Source: Myoxocephalus aenaeus
Taxonomy: Eukaryota > Chordata > Actinopteri > Perciformes > Cottidae
Reading direction: 5' to 3'
Length of the DNA stretch: 64,000 nt
NCBI GenBank assembly: GCA_038501785.1
Contig: JBAMJR010000032.1
Location: forward strand, 2,198,501 to 2,262,500
Made by a program: the position numbers and the translations under genes. The notes below the pieces were generated by a model that saw only the letters and a program-made list of their open reading frames with translations, was not told the DNA's origin and searched no databases. Below, piece by piece: positions 1-13,039 of the stretch. Numbering within the stretch: position 1 is the stretch's first letter; each line of letters opens with the position of its first letter.

Positions 1-1499
1 ACAGTGCTTGATGAATACATTGATAAATCACCTTTGGGTGGATTTTGGACAGACCACATCTGATCCCGTCGGATGATCTCTAGATCTCATTCTGTTAGAT
101 AAGCGTGTAGCTCTGGAAGAACTGGTTGATGATTTGGATGGGATGATCAAAATAGTTAGGACTGACATTTGTCAGCGCTTCTTGTGTCTTTAGCCTTTTG
201 CAATTTCTGATTTCCAGTTTTTCAAAAGTCTGACCTGCCGATTCCGAATCTCTTTCAAAGAACAATAATTGACAGCAAGGCTGCAGAGTTCACTTTTTTT
301 CACCACCATCCCCACAAACATATTTAAATCATCCCAAAGTCATTGTAAAAGTTCTTCTGTCAAAACACTCGTCACAAATGGACAGTGTCATAAAAGTCAA
401 CAAAGAAACCATGATGTCTCTGTCAGATTGCACAGAGGCACCGATCAAAGACTCTCCAACTCCACTCAGTAAACCAGCTCACCAAATACGGACTGAATGA
501 CTAATTCCTGCACGACTAACCTAAACTAAACTAAAGGCGCAAAGTTTTTTAACCCATCATCACACAACATAGACAAAACAACATACTTGATTGTGGACAA
601 ATTATACATCGACGGTCAGCACTGCTTGGCTTGTCTGTTCTGCTACATTACATCTGACAATCATTGACTGTAATCTCATATTAACATGATATGAACCTCC
701 ATCCCACCACACGTACATAACAGACACACACCGATTCCTATATGCACAAACATTTATATGTTTCTTAATGTGTTAAATCATTCTTGCTTACATTTTTCTT
801 TATGTTTGTGTGCCTACCATTTCCTGTATGACAGCTAGTGACAGTTTGAGTAAATATGAGATTTATTCTCCATCCTCACATCATAAAAAACAAACACCCA
901 CACACACAACTCAGAGGCCGGTACTCACCAATCTGCCTCTCAATCTTTCCTCTACTGAAATTCCTATGATGGAATACACATGGTACTGGCTTTCAATATA
1001 TAATGAATAAAATATGCAATAATTCTAATAACTTAAAACCAGACGTATATTCCGGCTTAAATAAAACCACATGTCTAATATTTTAAGACAGGTGTATCCA
1101 TGGAAATCACCATTAATGGAAATATCCACCGTTATTGACCCAGAGGGCAGAATCTTAAATACATCAATCAACCACCCAGCCCCCAATGCATTCATAGATT
1201 CTTCACATCCTATTTATAATATCACAGATTCCAAAATTAGATTTTTTGGTGATTACGACACAGTTATCAACCCAGCAAGAATGAATCGTAAACCAGCGAG
1301 ACAATAAAACAGTGCATGGAGGAGTTTGGACTTGGACGGTCAAGCTGTTCATCCAGCATCTGCAGCCGTACCGAAGAAAGATAATGGGTTCTAATTAGTA
1401 CTTATCCCACAAAATCAAATTGTATGCAATCCACATACTCATGAACCACACTGCAAAAGCCCACACAGCACAGGTGTGGAGGTTAATGCGTCAAACAAA
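1..1499. other. gene-free stretch
   Basis: I see no coding exon, RNA gene or clear repeat here. The sequence is AT-rich and the open frames are short, without motifs, and rich in Ser, Thr and His as expected of chance frames. Confidence 0.6.
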
Positions 1500-1890
1500 A
1501 AACGATTTTTCAACCAGGAGACTGCAGATTGCTTCCATTCTGAAACAAGAAGTCACCGTTCATTTATTTGACACGTAACTTGAGTACTTCAGTTACGGTC
1601 GCAGTGATTTCAGCAACATTATTTTCCCTAAACCTACCAAAGTAGTTTTGTTGACTAAATCTAACCAAGTTTTTCACGATCTTTTCTTTATTCTAACTAA
1701 GTATTTCACGCTCTGTTCCGAAAACTAACAACTACGTTGTTTCCTGTAAAGACCTAATTTTATTTTGAGAAAGACCATATGCATGTAACCCCCGGAAATT
1801 GACACATGTTGCTGGACTTTCGTAGGAAAACGTGCGAAAAAGGAGAAGTAACTTTTTGTAAGATGTCATATGAACCGTCAGGCAAATAAA
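1500..1890 (+). repeat. dispersed repeat family R1, copy 1
   Basis: This stretch shares wording with four other places in the window (about 8360-8520, 39600-39840, 53290-53480 and 55680-55990). Shared blocks include 'aaacctaaccaagtagtttt' (here slightly changed near 1630), 'tttcctgtaaagac', and a block reading 'ctggacttt' then 'cgaaaacg'. The copies are diverged, so the family is old. I see no coding capacity and no terminal repeats, and I cannot name the family. Confidence 0.6.
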
Positions 1891-3985
1891 CAACATCCTG
1901 TTATGACTTTATCTATTTTTGTTAATGTATCATTCTCCATTTCACCTCCACCTCCTTCATATTACATATTAACCTTTTGTTTTGCTGTTGCCAGTGTATG
2001 TGCCATCTTTAACAACCTTGTCAAGTCCCGCTAATTTATAATTTATTACGCTGTTATGTTTCATTTCCCAGAATCAATAACAATAAGAAAACTTCCAAGC
2101 TGTTTGTTTTGTTTACAGTTAATGCCCATGTGAGTGCATCACTCCCACAAAGCCCAGCATATCAAAGGTGATTAGTATGCTATTCAGCCCATCCCAACAG
2201 GTGGTCAATATCTGAGGATGAGTGGTTGGAGATATAACGCCGGCCATAAATGCTGCTACCTGGGATCATATGTAAAATGGAGAACAGGCTCTTCAAGTTC
2301 ACATTTTCCATCACACTGTAGTTTAACTTCTCATCAGCTTGTTTTGCTATGTACAGCTAAAACACATTTCTCTCAGCAACACCATGTTGTTATGAAGACC
2401 AAAATTATATCGATGAGTAAAACACCACACAGATTGTCGACACAAATAGTTACACAACTGCCAAAAAACATGATCGCTCTTGGATCAGTATCTGATCAAG
2501 GTTCGAATGGATCACATCTACTTTGTGAAGGAGTAATTGTACTACATGCGTAAGTATATATTGATTCTTAAAGCCTCTGTACACCCACACAGGTGTTTTC
2601 AGTTATTCTGGCTACTCAGGTTGAAGGTGGGCCAGAACTTTGATGGATGAATTCATTAGGATACAACTCTTCATTCACCAATAAGAATGATAAAGGTGTA
2701 ATTTGTACCGTCCTAACAGGTGCAACAAAGCTAACTGGAGACTTAGGATAACGACACTCAATCGGTCTGTACACGCCCACACAGTCCTGAGAAGAGGTCT
2801 AATCGGCCAGATTAAAGTTACTGTTAGGAATTTTGAACAGTCTTACTGGTTCCTCTATAAGTAAACAAGACCATCAGCAAGAACATTGTCTATATAGTTA
2901 TTCTTAATGGTTGTCATCTGTGCCACCTGGTTGGATTCTGCGCAAAATCAGATGAAAACTCCTTCAGCTCACACGCGAGGTCTCCGGCTCAGAGCACTGC
3001 CGCCCTTGCCGTTAAAAAGCATCGCTAGTTGTCCATGTCTGCTTTGCCGCCTGTGGCTCTGGGTCAACCATCAGATGCGGCAGGCCTACAAACGCAATAG
3101 AGTACTTTTAGTCACACCGGGACATATAGCAGTGTGTATAGACTTGTGTGTATCCTTGTGAATGTGTGTCTATGCACCGTTGCCCAACCTCCCACCAACC
3201 ATCTAGTCATTAACCCCATCCTGCTCTCCTCCACCCTTGACCGCTGCTCCCATATGGACGGCGGTCCTCTCTCTACTGGTAGTGCTGGGAGCTGCTCCCT
3301 GTTCATTATAGAGAACACCCTCCAGCCCGAGGCAGCTCACTGGCCTTCTGATTGCAGCACACATGACTTCCATAGATGGTTTCTAACAGATGAAGTACCA
3401 TGTGATTTGGTTGAATTCTATCACTTCAGCATTAGTTTTGCCAGTATTTCTCTCTGAAACAATAATTACTGCACTACCATGCCACACATTTAACATACAT
3501 TGTTAAAGAGTACCAGCTCAGCTCAGTCTGGCTCTCTCTAAGTCCTTTTAAGAGATGGATGATCTTGGATAACCAGTGTCACAATCTGGTTTTCAACCGG
3601 CTCATTTAACTCTTGGTTTCCAGCCCAGCAACGAACTACATCCATGTGACAGAGGCACAAGCCAATCACATCCAACATAATCAGATTCAGGGCAGAGATT
3701 AAATGGTGATATCCTCAGGGGGGAAAAGGTTACGGTGGCTGCAAAGAGTGTTCAGCGAGGTGAAACATATTTAATACAACCACACATCTAGGGTAGTAAG
3801 AAGCTGTAGAAACCGTGGGGAAAGTGTCCATATATTAAGCATAAGGCTAAGGCTATAAATAAGTCTCTGAATTAATACCTGGGCATTTTATAGGGTTGGA
3901 ATTTTCGACATATTTTGCAACGAGTATTAAACACTATTTGCCACTGGATTGTCTGACCAAGCCCCCAAACTGTCAGGTTAGGAAA
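1891..3985. other. gene-free stretch
   Basis: No exon or named repeat is supported. Open frames near 2218-2553 and 3134-3457 carry no recognisable domain and no splice-site context that would make them credible. Confidence 0.5.
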
Positions 3986-3989
3986 GCAT

Positions 3990-4560
3990 ACATCCTCCAT
4001 CCTTACCCGAAGCACTGGTGTTCCACAGGGATGTGTACTGGGCCCTCTCCTGTTTGCCCTCTTCACCCATGATTGTCTACCTGTCCACACGGCAAATACC
4101 ATTATCAGGTTTGTAGAAGATGCAACTGTCATGGGCCTCATTCTGAACAACAAGAAGGATGAGGAGATTGTGGTGGACTTTAGGGATACAAGGGGAATGC
4201 ATCTCGGTCCAGAGTTAATATACATGTCTCCAGTTTAAAATTCCTGGGTTCTGCCATCGCTGCTGACTTCTCCTGGGAAATACACACGTCAACTGTCAAT
4301 GAGAAGCTCAACAACGCCTCTACTTCCTTAGAAGGTTGAGGAGAGCCAGACTCACGCAAAACCGACTTGTGAACTTTTACTGGTGCACAGTGGAGAGTAT
4401 CCTGACAAACTGCATCACACAGCTGCGGAAGGGCCAGAAAGCTCAGCAGAGGGTCAACAAGACAGCCCTAAATATCTTTGGGACGTAGCTGCCGGACATC
4501 TTCGACATCTAGTATAGTGACAGGGATGTTACCAGAACACTATCTGTGATTGAGAAAATG
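3990..4560 (+). mobile_element. decayed LINE reverse transcriptase fragment
   Basis: Read in shifting + frames, this gives the reverse-transcriptase core of a non-LTR retrotransposon: 'QGCVLGPLLFALFTHD' (RT motif B region), then 'FVEDATV' where a live element has F/Y-A-D-D. Further on come 'FKILGSAIAADFSW' and 'LRRARLTQNRLVNFYWCTVE', typical of the thumb and C-terminal part of CR1/L2/Rex-like ORF2 proteins. Stops and frameshifts are frequent and the catalytic Asp pair is damaged, so it is dead. The 5' part and 3' end are not visible. Confidence 0.8.
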
Positions 4561-4796
4561 ACTGTCAGAGGCAACAAATTGTAAAATACACACACACACG
4601 TATTCCCCAAAACCATTCATGCCCCGGCTCACCGCTGTTATTGCAGGCACAGCTTATTGGGAAACTGCTACATTATGAGAAGTGTCTAACAAATCGCTTA
4701 TGCTCCTGTAATTGGATTACAGCGTCAGCTAGCTCCCATCGCTGAGACCTGGCAGGCTGCATGCTCACATGCACATACACCAAAGTAGTTTTCAGG

Positions 4797-4797
<1 letters not shown>

Positions 4798-4833
<36 letters not shown>
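4798..4833. repeat. (TG)n microsatellite
   Basis: Perfect dinucleotide run of about 18 units. Confidence 0.97.
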
Positions 4834-4834
<1 letters not shown>

Positions 4835-5675
4835 ATGAAGACCTGCAGTGTGTCTCCCTGTGAACACAAAGGGGGAAAAAGCCTTATTAGATTTAATTGA
4901 CCTTCAGGCAATAGTACAATATTTCAGAATCAGCAAATCTCTGCATGATGATGTCATCGCATGACCAACACAAACAACTACTATTTTTCTCACCATTTTT
5001 ATGTTATTAGATGTTTTTGGGGGGCGTGCTTGGACCCTATATTTTCATATATAGTGGAACTGTAATCAGAAGTGACGGTTTGGTGCATAACCAGACACGA
5101 GTGCAAGTGTCTCAGACAAAACCCTCCAACTGGGGACTGAGGGAGCATTTCTGCCCACTGGCAACTTTGGTAAACTATTTTCATTTTAAAAATAAGGAAC
5201 ATTTTAAACATTTCTGTATTACTCTGTACAAAGACTGAACAAACACTTTCCCAAAAGACAAAACAGGACAAACCATGGGTTGCTTTTTTCCACGACACAT
5301 CTAAGTGATGCCATTGATGTGCCACACCATTCTTGTCCGCTCTAATCTCACAGAAATATGAAATGACCACGACCTTGTGATGGTAAAGTCCATTTACCAT
5401 TTGTTTGTGTCGTTATGTAGTTTTAGATCAACCCAAACATGATCTTTTATTTTTTCACCTCAAGCTAGTAGTTGTGATGCCTACACCTGGCTTGTTTAGT
5501 GGTGGCATGTACATTCCACGCCACCACCTCTCCCATAAGGTGTTCGTAAGAGTTCGGGGTCATTTCACATATTTCTGCGAGATCAAGTTGAACCTCTTCT
5601 CCGTTCTTGAGAGTGGTAACAGAGGTAAACAGCTCTGTAAAAAGATAAATAAAATACATGATGATGGTATCACAG
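4834..5675. other. gene-free stretch
   Basis: Open frames on both strands here have no known motifs and overlap one another. I see no exon or repeat that I can support. Confidence 0.5.
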
Positions 5676-5960
5676 GGCTGCACGGTGGTGTAGTGGCTAG
5701 TATGGACCCGTCCTTGTATAGCGCTTTTCTAGTCTTCCGACCACTCAAAGCGCTTTAACACTACATGACATCATTCAGCCATTCACACACTGATGAGAGG
5801 AGCTACCACGCAAGGTGCCACTATCACCACATAGTACTGTCACCCCACAGAAAGATGGGCCGGGGTTGGATTTCCGGTTTGGTCGGTTCTTCTGTGTGGA
5901 GTTCCCTCCAGGTTCTCTGGCTTCCTCCCACAGCCCAAAGACATGCAGCTTAGGTTAAAT
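5676..5960 (-). repeat. SINE tail nested in another dispersed repeat
   Basis: Positions 5712-5822, read on the minus strand, match the SINE tail at 45388-45510 (shared 'aaagcgctttgagtggtc' and 'gtggcacctt'). The flanks, 'gggctgcacggtggtgtagt' at about 5676 and 'cttcctcccacagcccaaag' at about 5923, are the two ends of a different repeat that is common in fish genomes. The simplest reading is that the SINE piece replaced or entered the middle of that repeat. Confidence 0.7.
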
Positions 5961-6539
5961 GGAGACTCTAAATTGCCCATAGGTGTGAGTTGTCTATCTC
6001 TATATCTTCTGTATTTCCTTCTGTATGAATTAAAGCTCATTACTAACTGTAAGAGCCACAAGTGTGTTTTTGATTAATTGAAATTTCAAGAGTGTTTATA
6101 ATTTAATATTCAGAATTATGCTCACAGTTTAGGAACTATATGTAACATATACTGAAAGATGTTTATAGTAATGACTGACGCTCGAGCCAGGTGATTTAAT
6201 GACGTCATGATGGCAGCAGGTGTAAGCAAGAGCTGCATTAGGCATGAGAGCAGATAGCTCTTTTACCGTATGATCATTTTGACCGTTTATTAGTTTTTGT
6301 GTATTTTGTTAGTGTTTTTTGCTGCACAAAATAAAACTGAAGAAAAGGAAATGAACGGTCTCCTGTCATTCGCGTGAGAAGGGAAACTCAATGTGTCTGC
6401 AGCTCTTTAGCGGCTTAATGAAAACAACGCCGATGGAACGCCGCTACACTAACTTTTTTTACATCCACTGTTGCTGTTATTTTTGGTAGTTTTTCATCAT
6501 GCCCACTACTCATCATATGAATAATTTATTTCATATGCA

Positions 6540-6720
6540 TTGCATGTGTTGTAACTCTGTTATGTTGTTCATTCTGTACACATGACATCTATTGTACTTC
6601 TGTCCATCCTGATAGAGGATCCTCCACCGTTGCTCTCCTGAAGGTTTCTTCCCTTTCTCTCCTCTTTAAAGTTTTTTTTTTTGGGGGAGTTTTTCCTAAA
6701 CTGATGTGATCCATCTCATC
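6540..6720 (+). mobile_element. LINE 3' end relic (family shared with 20.5 and 58.1 kb)
   Basis: The block 'acatgacatctattg', then 'cttctgtccatcc', 'ggatcctcc', 'ggtttcttcccttt' and 'gggggagtttttcct' follows the order seen on the minus strand in the LINE at 20.49-20.70 kb and the copy at 58.1-58.4 kb. It is a 3' UTR relic without coding sequence. Confidence 0.75.
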
Positions 6721-6880
6721 CCCATCACCAGACAACCATTCTGCATAATCAAGGCTTTTTGTTTTATTATTCCAGAAACAGAAATCGAAAAAAACAATTC
6801 GTTGTTCCAGGGGCACTTATGTTCTCTATTTAAGTAAATTAGTGCAATTAAAAAAAAAAACACAGGGAGAGTTCAATGCA

Positions 6881-6883
<3 letters not shown>

Positions 6884-6935
<52 letters not shown>
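6884..6935. repeat. (TG)n microsatellite
   Basis: Perfect run of about 26 units. Shorter (CA)n runs lie at 7276-7294 and 7513-7536. Confidence 0.97.
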
Positions 6936-6936
<1 letters not shown>

Positions 6937-7102
6937 ACCAGGGAGTAGAATCCGTGTCCAAAGCTGTCCATATATCAGTCCCAGGCAGCCGTCCTCTGTC
7001 AGCCTCCAACTCAGTTTCTATGCAAATGCAGCAGTTTATTGTCCAGAACGTGTGATGCTTTTGTCTGGACCAGCTTGAGCTGATCACTGCTTGACAGCTT
7101 AA

Positions 7103-7103
<1 letters not shown>

Positions 7104-7197
<94 letters not shown>
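7104..7197. repeat. (TG)n microsatellite
   Basis: Perfect run of about 47 units, one of the longest dinucleotide tracts in the window. Confidence 0.97.
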
Positions 7198-7199
<2 letters not shown>

Positions 7200-8359
7200 C
7201 AGACATTATCATTAATGGAGGGAGGACCCGGCAATAAGCCAGCCCTTGTCCCTGATGAGCAGCTCAGTCTGTCAGCACACACACACACACACACAGTCCG
7301 AGCCACTTCATTCATCATCCTGATGTTAATTGGTACAGGCTTAAATAAACCTCTCTTAACACACACGACCTTGTGCACGCTCATGTAATGTCTCTGAGTG
7401 CTACAGCGGGAAGCGTATTCTTCGTCAGATGTTTTATATCTGATTGGACTGAATGGAGTGTGTGTTGGTTCACATAATTAGTTGGGTGAATGGGCTGGCA
7501 GAAACACACAGAACACACACACACACACACACACACGTACACACACATCATAACCACCATAACAACACTGTTGTATTTTATGAGTGTACAGACAAGTGCC
7601 GCTACTAATAATACACTTCTCTGCTTGTAGTCTGGCTTGTTTTATGTTGGCACAAAGGAGGTCTGTTTATTTCAACTTTCAACTTATGTCAACTTTATTC
7701 CCCCATAAAAGTGAACCTCTGTCTATAATGTCAGTGAGATTGTTTGCTGCTGATTTTGCTGCAAAGAAGAATTATTTGTATTCTTAAAAAAGGAGCAAAT
7801 GTTAAAAGGACCACTGGACCATTCAGATGTTTTAATTTAAGTAATTTTACACAATAGCAAATTCCAATATCTTTACGGATAAACGCCTACCGCATAAGCA
7901 GCAATGAGAACTACAGAATGTGATTAATGAAAGTAAATACACTGAATGGCTCTTGGTTAAAACAAAAATTGTAAAATGGGTTTTGATTTAATAAATGTCC
8001 TCAGGATTATAACTCTAGGCAAGATTATTTATGTATAAAAGGTAGGAGACTGGAGTTTGAACAAACGCTGATAGTTTATTATAGGGAATGGGCATTGGCC
8101 ATGAGTTAACTGATCAGTTAGTAGTAGTAGTAGTAGTTTTTTTTTAATGTATTTTCTTTATTGTTTTTATTGTGTATTTTACTGCACCTTCTTTTATTAT
8201 GTATTTTATCGTGCTTTCTTACCTCTTGTAATGTTTTGGCCCCTTGTATGGTCACTTTGTGCTCATTTTCTTTTTTTCCTGTACAGCACTTTGTGACCTT
8301 TGTGAAAAGTGAGATATAAATCAACTTTATTTCCTTACTTCCTTACTAGATAGACACCT

Positions 8360-8520
8360 TGGTTTACGATCAAACTGACACAGGACTTTTACCCAGGAGA
8401 CCGCTGTTTACGTCCTGTGTGAAACCAAGTCAACTACCACTTATTTTAATTCACGTCCGTATGTTCAATAACAAAACACATTTTGTTATTTGAAGCCAAA
8501 CCATGAGGTTTTACTAAACC
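8360..8520 (+). repeat. dispersed repeat family R1, copy 2
   Basis: The words 'tttacccaggaga', 'cctgtgtgaaa', 'acttattttaat' and 'tttgaagc' recur in the same order at 55690-55860. This copy covers only the first part of the family. Confidence 0.6.
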
Positions 8521-9059
8521 AAATACATTTGATCATGCAGCATTTTTTAAAAGACGTAACAGAGTAAAGGCATCTTAACGTCACCTATTTTTAATGCAAA
8601 TAAAAATACTGGGAAAAACTCCTGAAATTTTCTTCATTTTGCTTCATTTTCAGGCTGGTTTAGTCATTGGTTAACGTTGTGGAAAAGTCATACTTGTTAC
8701 CCGGAGAGGTTGGAGGGAGAGAAAAAAAACTACACTTCAAAGTAAAAACCTGTAGTGCTAACATTAGCAGAGTACGTTAGCACATCGTTAACTAGCTTAG
8801 CATTTCTATGCTTCGCTTTAACCCATTTTTGCTGCTGAATTAGTTTGATGTCCTGGATATATCCATCAAATGCATATTGTAGACTCTTCTGTAATGCTTC
8901 TCTCTGAAATTGCTTTTTCGTTTTTCCAAAAATAATATATATTTTTTTATTTCAGTGAGTGCAGTTAGTGACTGTGTGGGCTCCATGGTCGCTCTGACAG
9001 CTTGAAGAACTAGCAGCAAGGGGAGCGATTTAGTGAAGCATCCATTAAAAAAATTGTCT
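8521..9059. other. gene-free stretch
   Basis: AT-rich sequence with no supported feature. Confidence 0.5.
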
Positions 9060-9125
9060 AATATGGGCGACTGAGGCTCAGTGGTGAGTGGTGGTCGTCC
9101 TTCAATCGGTGGTTCAACCCCGAAA
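9060..9125 (+). repeat. SINE head fragment (tRNA-like)
   Basis: 'ggctcagtggtgagtgg' (A-box-like) followed by 'gtcgtccttcaatcggtggt' and 'ggttcaacccc' (B-box-like) matches the head of the SINE at 43461. The tail is absent. It is not a tRNA gene because the acceptor stem does not close. Confidence 0.7.
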
Positions 9126-9544
9126 CAAGCATTAAGTCACAATATAATATTGAAGCAAATGATACTTAATATGTTTTTTTTGTAAATAGTAGGAACATTT
9201 GTATTCTTTAATTGCAGGCCACACTCAGTCCACTGCTGCTATTAAGTAATACAGTTTGCTTTTATTTAATAAAGGAAAATGCAAACTGCATAAAGGTAAT
9301 AAGTAAAGCCTGGTTTCAACGTATTAGTTTCATATAGCTTTGGGTTGATTGATCAAAAGAATAAGAAATTACTTTTGCAGCGGGGTTTTTTCATGCCTAA
9401 AATATTATTGTGGTGCAATAAAAGGGCAGGTCAGAGTTTGTTTGAATCTATCACATAAAATGTAACTATGAGTGAGAAGTATCAGCGCTCTGAAGGTCAT
9501 TTGTTATTGGTAATATTGATGGGTTTTACTCTCTCGGGTCTAGT

Positions 9545-9740
9545 GCATGTGTGTGTGTGTGTTTGCCTTCTTATACTTGCGAGGACCTCATTTACACAAT
9601 GCATTACCAGGACCCCGACCCGAACATTAACCACCACATTCAGAAACCTAATCCCAACCCTCACTCTTACCCTAATCTAAACGTGTCCTCACTACGAGGG
9701 TTAAACCTGAGCCTGGTCCTCACAAAGAGAGCAATACCCC

Positions 9741-9775
<35 letters not shown>
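9545..9775. repeat. dispersed repeat with telomere-like words, then (CA)n
   Basis: 'gcgaggacct' near 9580 and 'cctggtcctcacaaag' near 9713 form loose inverted ends around a core of degenerate 'aaccctaa'-type words. A (CA)n run follows at 9743-9774. Similar degenerate 'cctaaccttaacc' stretches lie at 11605-11690 and 54380-54425. Confidence 0.55.
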
Positions 9776-9776
<1 letters not shown>

Positions 9777-10176
9777 CAACCTAGAGTTTATTAAGGCCTG
9801 CAGGCCTTCCCCTCCTGCCTGTGTGACATTTACAGCATGGATAGGAACAGAGAGTGGACTGACCCTTCTGAGCTGTCAATCAAACCACAAAGTAAAAAAA
9901 AAGAAGGAAAACAGCTCAAGGAATAAATGATTTATTTTGAAATAGACTCAGTTCTACTGGCCGGACCAGAATGCATCTCTCAGTCAGGGCTGTTAGTCAA
10001 ACACTGAAGTCGGATCTGAGACAAGTCCACGGACAAAAAGCACTAAGTCAAAACTAAATAAATCACCAGTCCCTCATTTGCGAAAATACTCAAATGAGAA
10101 AAGATTTGACTTAATTGGAGTAAATTCATTGAGCAACTGTCTGATTTAAAGCGTGTGGACTTGTTCCAGATTTAGA

Positions 10177-10212
10177 TTTTTGTCATGTAGCATGGTTGCT
10201 ACATGACAAAAA
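10177..10212. repeat. perfect 16-bp hairpin
   Basis: Arms 10177-10192 and 10197-10212 are exact reverse complements around the 4-nt loop TGGT. It is too short for a microRNA precursor; a remnant of an inverted-repeat element is more likely. Confidence 0.8.
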
Positions 10213-11019
10213 TACACAGGGAAATAATAACTAACCACGTTATGGCCAACGCAGGCCCGATGCTTCTTTTCTTGGCAACTTTCGTGTATGTTACATTTTG
10301 CGTCAGTTACTTTATTCAGCAAAACACGGTTTTAACATTTTAACACGGCGTACTCCGTGAAGACGACCCGCTCCCTATGCAGATGTGAAGGGCTCGAGGT
10401 GACAAAAACAAATGAAAATGTTCTGAACTTCATTTTGCATTTCTGCTCAACTTCTCTCTGAACCTCCGTCTCTCTGTGCCTCTTCTCTCTCCTCACTAAC
10501 CCAGGCTTCTCTTGCTGCCCCGGGACCTCTCTCTCATTCCAGATGTTTGGACCTCGGTCCTCTCCTCTCGCCTCATGCTCTTCTCCTGTGTGCACGTTGT
10601 CCTTGTGTCTCTGTCTCTCCCTCTGCGTTGCTCTCTGTGTGAATGATGTGCTGCAGGTGTGAGTCTGTGTGCTCGGTCCTCCTCCAGGTCAGAAGCTCAC
10701 ATCCTGTTTCCTTCATCCTGTCCGCCATGTTACACTTAACATCGGTCACACCGCCAATATCTCTCCACATCAAGATATCCACTGATGCCGTAATATATTC
10801 TAATTTTACAGTTTTGAATGCACAATTTGTGTTATTTTACATGTACACTGTATATACAGTATAGGGACATCTTTTGTACTTATTTATTTATTGTTGGGTG
10901 TTGGTACTTTATGTATATTTATACTATATCTAAACAGTTTTTTCACTACTTCTTTTATTTCTATCAAAATACATTGCGAGAAATTAAATAATTCCTTGTG
11001 TGAACGCATACTCATATTT

Positions 11020-11185
11020 CTCTGATTGTCTGTACTCTAAATTGTATTATATATGAATATTCTGCACACACAACATCTATTTTTTGGTTTATCCGTCCAG
11101 GGAGAAGGATCCCTCTATTTCTCCTGGTTAAAGGTTTTCTGGGGGAGTTTTTCCTGTTCTGAATCCAGAGTCTGAGGCAAATTTG
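11020..11185 (+). mobile_element. LINE 3' end relic
   Basis: 'ccgtccagggagaaggatcc' followed by 'gggggagtttttcctg' repeats the order seen in the LINE 3' ends at 6.6, 20.6 and 58.2 kb, with more divergence. Confidence 0.6.
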
Positions 11186-11830
11186 TACTTGAGTAGTTCT
11201 TGTTTTCTACTTTTTAGGTTCTTTATCACAATCAAAATTTCACATCTGAGCCTCTTCACTTCTTAGTAAAAAAAAATCAGATCTGGTATGACGTCTCAGA
11301 ACTAGCAATGAGATCATCACGAGAAACTTAAACTCTTCACTTGAGGTCCGTGCTACAACCAGCGTCATTAATACAGTAAATATGCACTCAATCAAACTGT
11401 ATCATGTATTCTACCAGGGATAGGCTAGATTTGACTTTAACACAAGACCGGTTCCATATGTCCCACTCAGCATGCCTCTTGTGATGAAACTATTTCAGAA
11501 TGTTGACCTCGACTGACTGAATGCACGAGTCAGCTTTCCTCAAGTCTCCCGATCTGTGTGCGTTAAGAAAACGTGGAAAACGTCTTGCGAAACTCGCTGC
11601 CCGACAACCTATCCTAACCTTAACCCTTCGAGGTTAACACCTAACCTTAACTACTCAAGGTGAACGCCTAACCTCAACCGTCACACACCAGAAGTTGAGA
11701 ATGTACCATCCTGACACGACAGTCTCTCTGTGAAGCTTCGACACACAGACGAGAGCTCCTTCGCTCTCCGTACTGCAGGAATAATGAGATGCTATATCAC
11801 TGCACTGAGAGGCCTGGGAGCCTCCTGATT

Positions 11831-11832
<2 letters not shown>

Positions 11833-11921
<89 letters not shown>
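11833..11921. repeat. (CA)n microsatellite
   Basis: Perfect run of about 44 units. Confidence 0.97.
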
Positions 11922-11923
<2 letters not shown>

Positions 11924-11984
11924 CTGTCTCCCAGCATAACTAATGGGAGCATTTCACGGTGGTGACAGCGAGCGGTGCGCGCTT

Positions 11985-12165
11985 GTCTGTCTGAGCATTA
12001 TAGCTGTTACGATAATAATGAGAACAAATGAGAGCCATCCATTTCCTGCCTGGCAGCTGATTGGTCCTGCTGGCCAACATGGCGCCGGGTAATCCATCTT
12101 CGAGCCCCTCCCCCTGGCGACTCGCTGGCGACCCGCTGGGAGAGCGTCAGCCAATGGAACGGCAA
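11985..12165. promoter_or_regulatory. possible promoter-like GC-rich patch
   Basis: Within about 130 bp there are an inverted CCAAT box ('gattggtcc'), a YY1-like word ('aacatggcgcc'), several CpGs, and a direct CCAAT word ('cagccaatgg'). No exon is recognisable on either side, although 'atggcgccgg' is followed at once by 'gtaatc', which could act as a splice donor. This is inference from word content only. Confidence 0.25.
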
Positions 12166-13035
12166 GTGGGTGAGGGAGGGGGGTCATGGTGCGGAACGAG
12201 TGGAACACAACACCTAAACATAGCAGTGAAATGAGCTCATCACGGCATCGTCACTATACTTCTACCACTACTGGTACTGGGTTCCTCTCTTTTGAGGTGA
12301 TTAATGGGGCAGCGACGGAGAAAAGAAAACAACTTCTGCAACACAAATGTGTTTTTGTTTTGTGAAATATAAGATAATTTGACCTCTTTGGGTCCTAAAC
12401 GTTTTTTAAATTGAACATTTAGAGAGGAGATGTTGATGGAACTGATGGCAAGGGGCCACAACTATGCACACTAGAGCCAAAGAGGTGAAAAAACACTTGA
12501 CAATTGAAAAGCTTTTATGGTTGACACGATTGACTGACGATGCCTTTGAAATTGTTGCATGGTTGTTTTGATTGCTTTGTTTTCTTATTTTTACTTATTT
12601 ACCTGCTTACATTTTTTATTTGTTTTATTTTTATGGCCCTAATTTCTTATTTTCTTTCGTATTTTTGAAGGTTGTATTTCTTGTTAAACTGTAAAAATAC
12701 CTAAATAAAATATCAAGTATAAAAAATAAAAACATCTGTAACAATGTTTTTTTTTTAAGTTTATCATATTTATTTCTTGCAAAAGGTAACGTTAGCTGTC
12801 AAATAAATGTACTGGAGAGAAAAGTAGAATATTTCCCTCTGAACGGTAGAGAAGTATAAAGAAGCATAAACTGGAAATATTGAAGTACAAGTATCTCAAC
12901 ATTGTGCATGGCTAAGCAGTTTACCTTCCACCGCTGACTACTGTGAATACTCTTACTTGATAATACAGACCAATTACAACAAACACTACTACCAATTACT
13001 ACCCAAAGAATTCTGTTCTTACTTAACTGGGACAA
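12166..13035. other. gene-free stretch
   Basis: AT-rich; nothing supported beyond simple poly-T and poly-A runs. Confidence 0.5.
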
Positions 13036-13039
13036 AATG

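Noticed and set aside
3134..3457. Possible exon with a signal-like hydrophobic run in another frame ('IWTAVLSLLVVLGAAP')
   Set aside because: No acceptor or donor fitting it, no continuation and no family recognised.
6848..7388. Cys/Val- and Thr/His-repeat frames in (TG)n and (CA)n tracts, also at 42.3, 44.5 and 48.5 kb
   Set aside because: Direct translation of microsatellites.
9060..9125. tRNA gene
   Set aside because: A- and B-box words are present but no closed acceptor stem or anticodon arm; same sequence heads the SINE at 43461.
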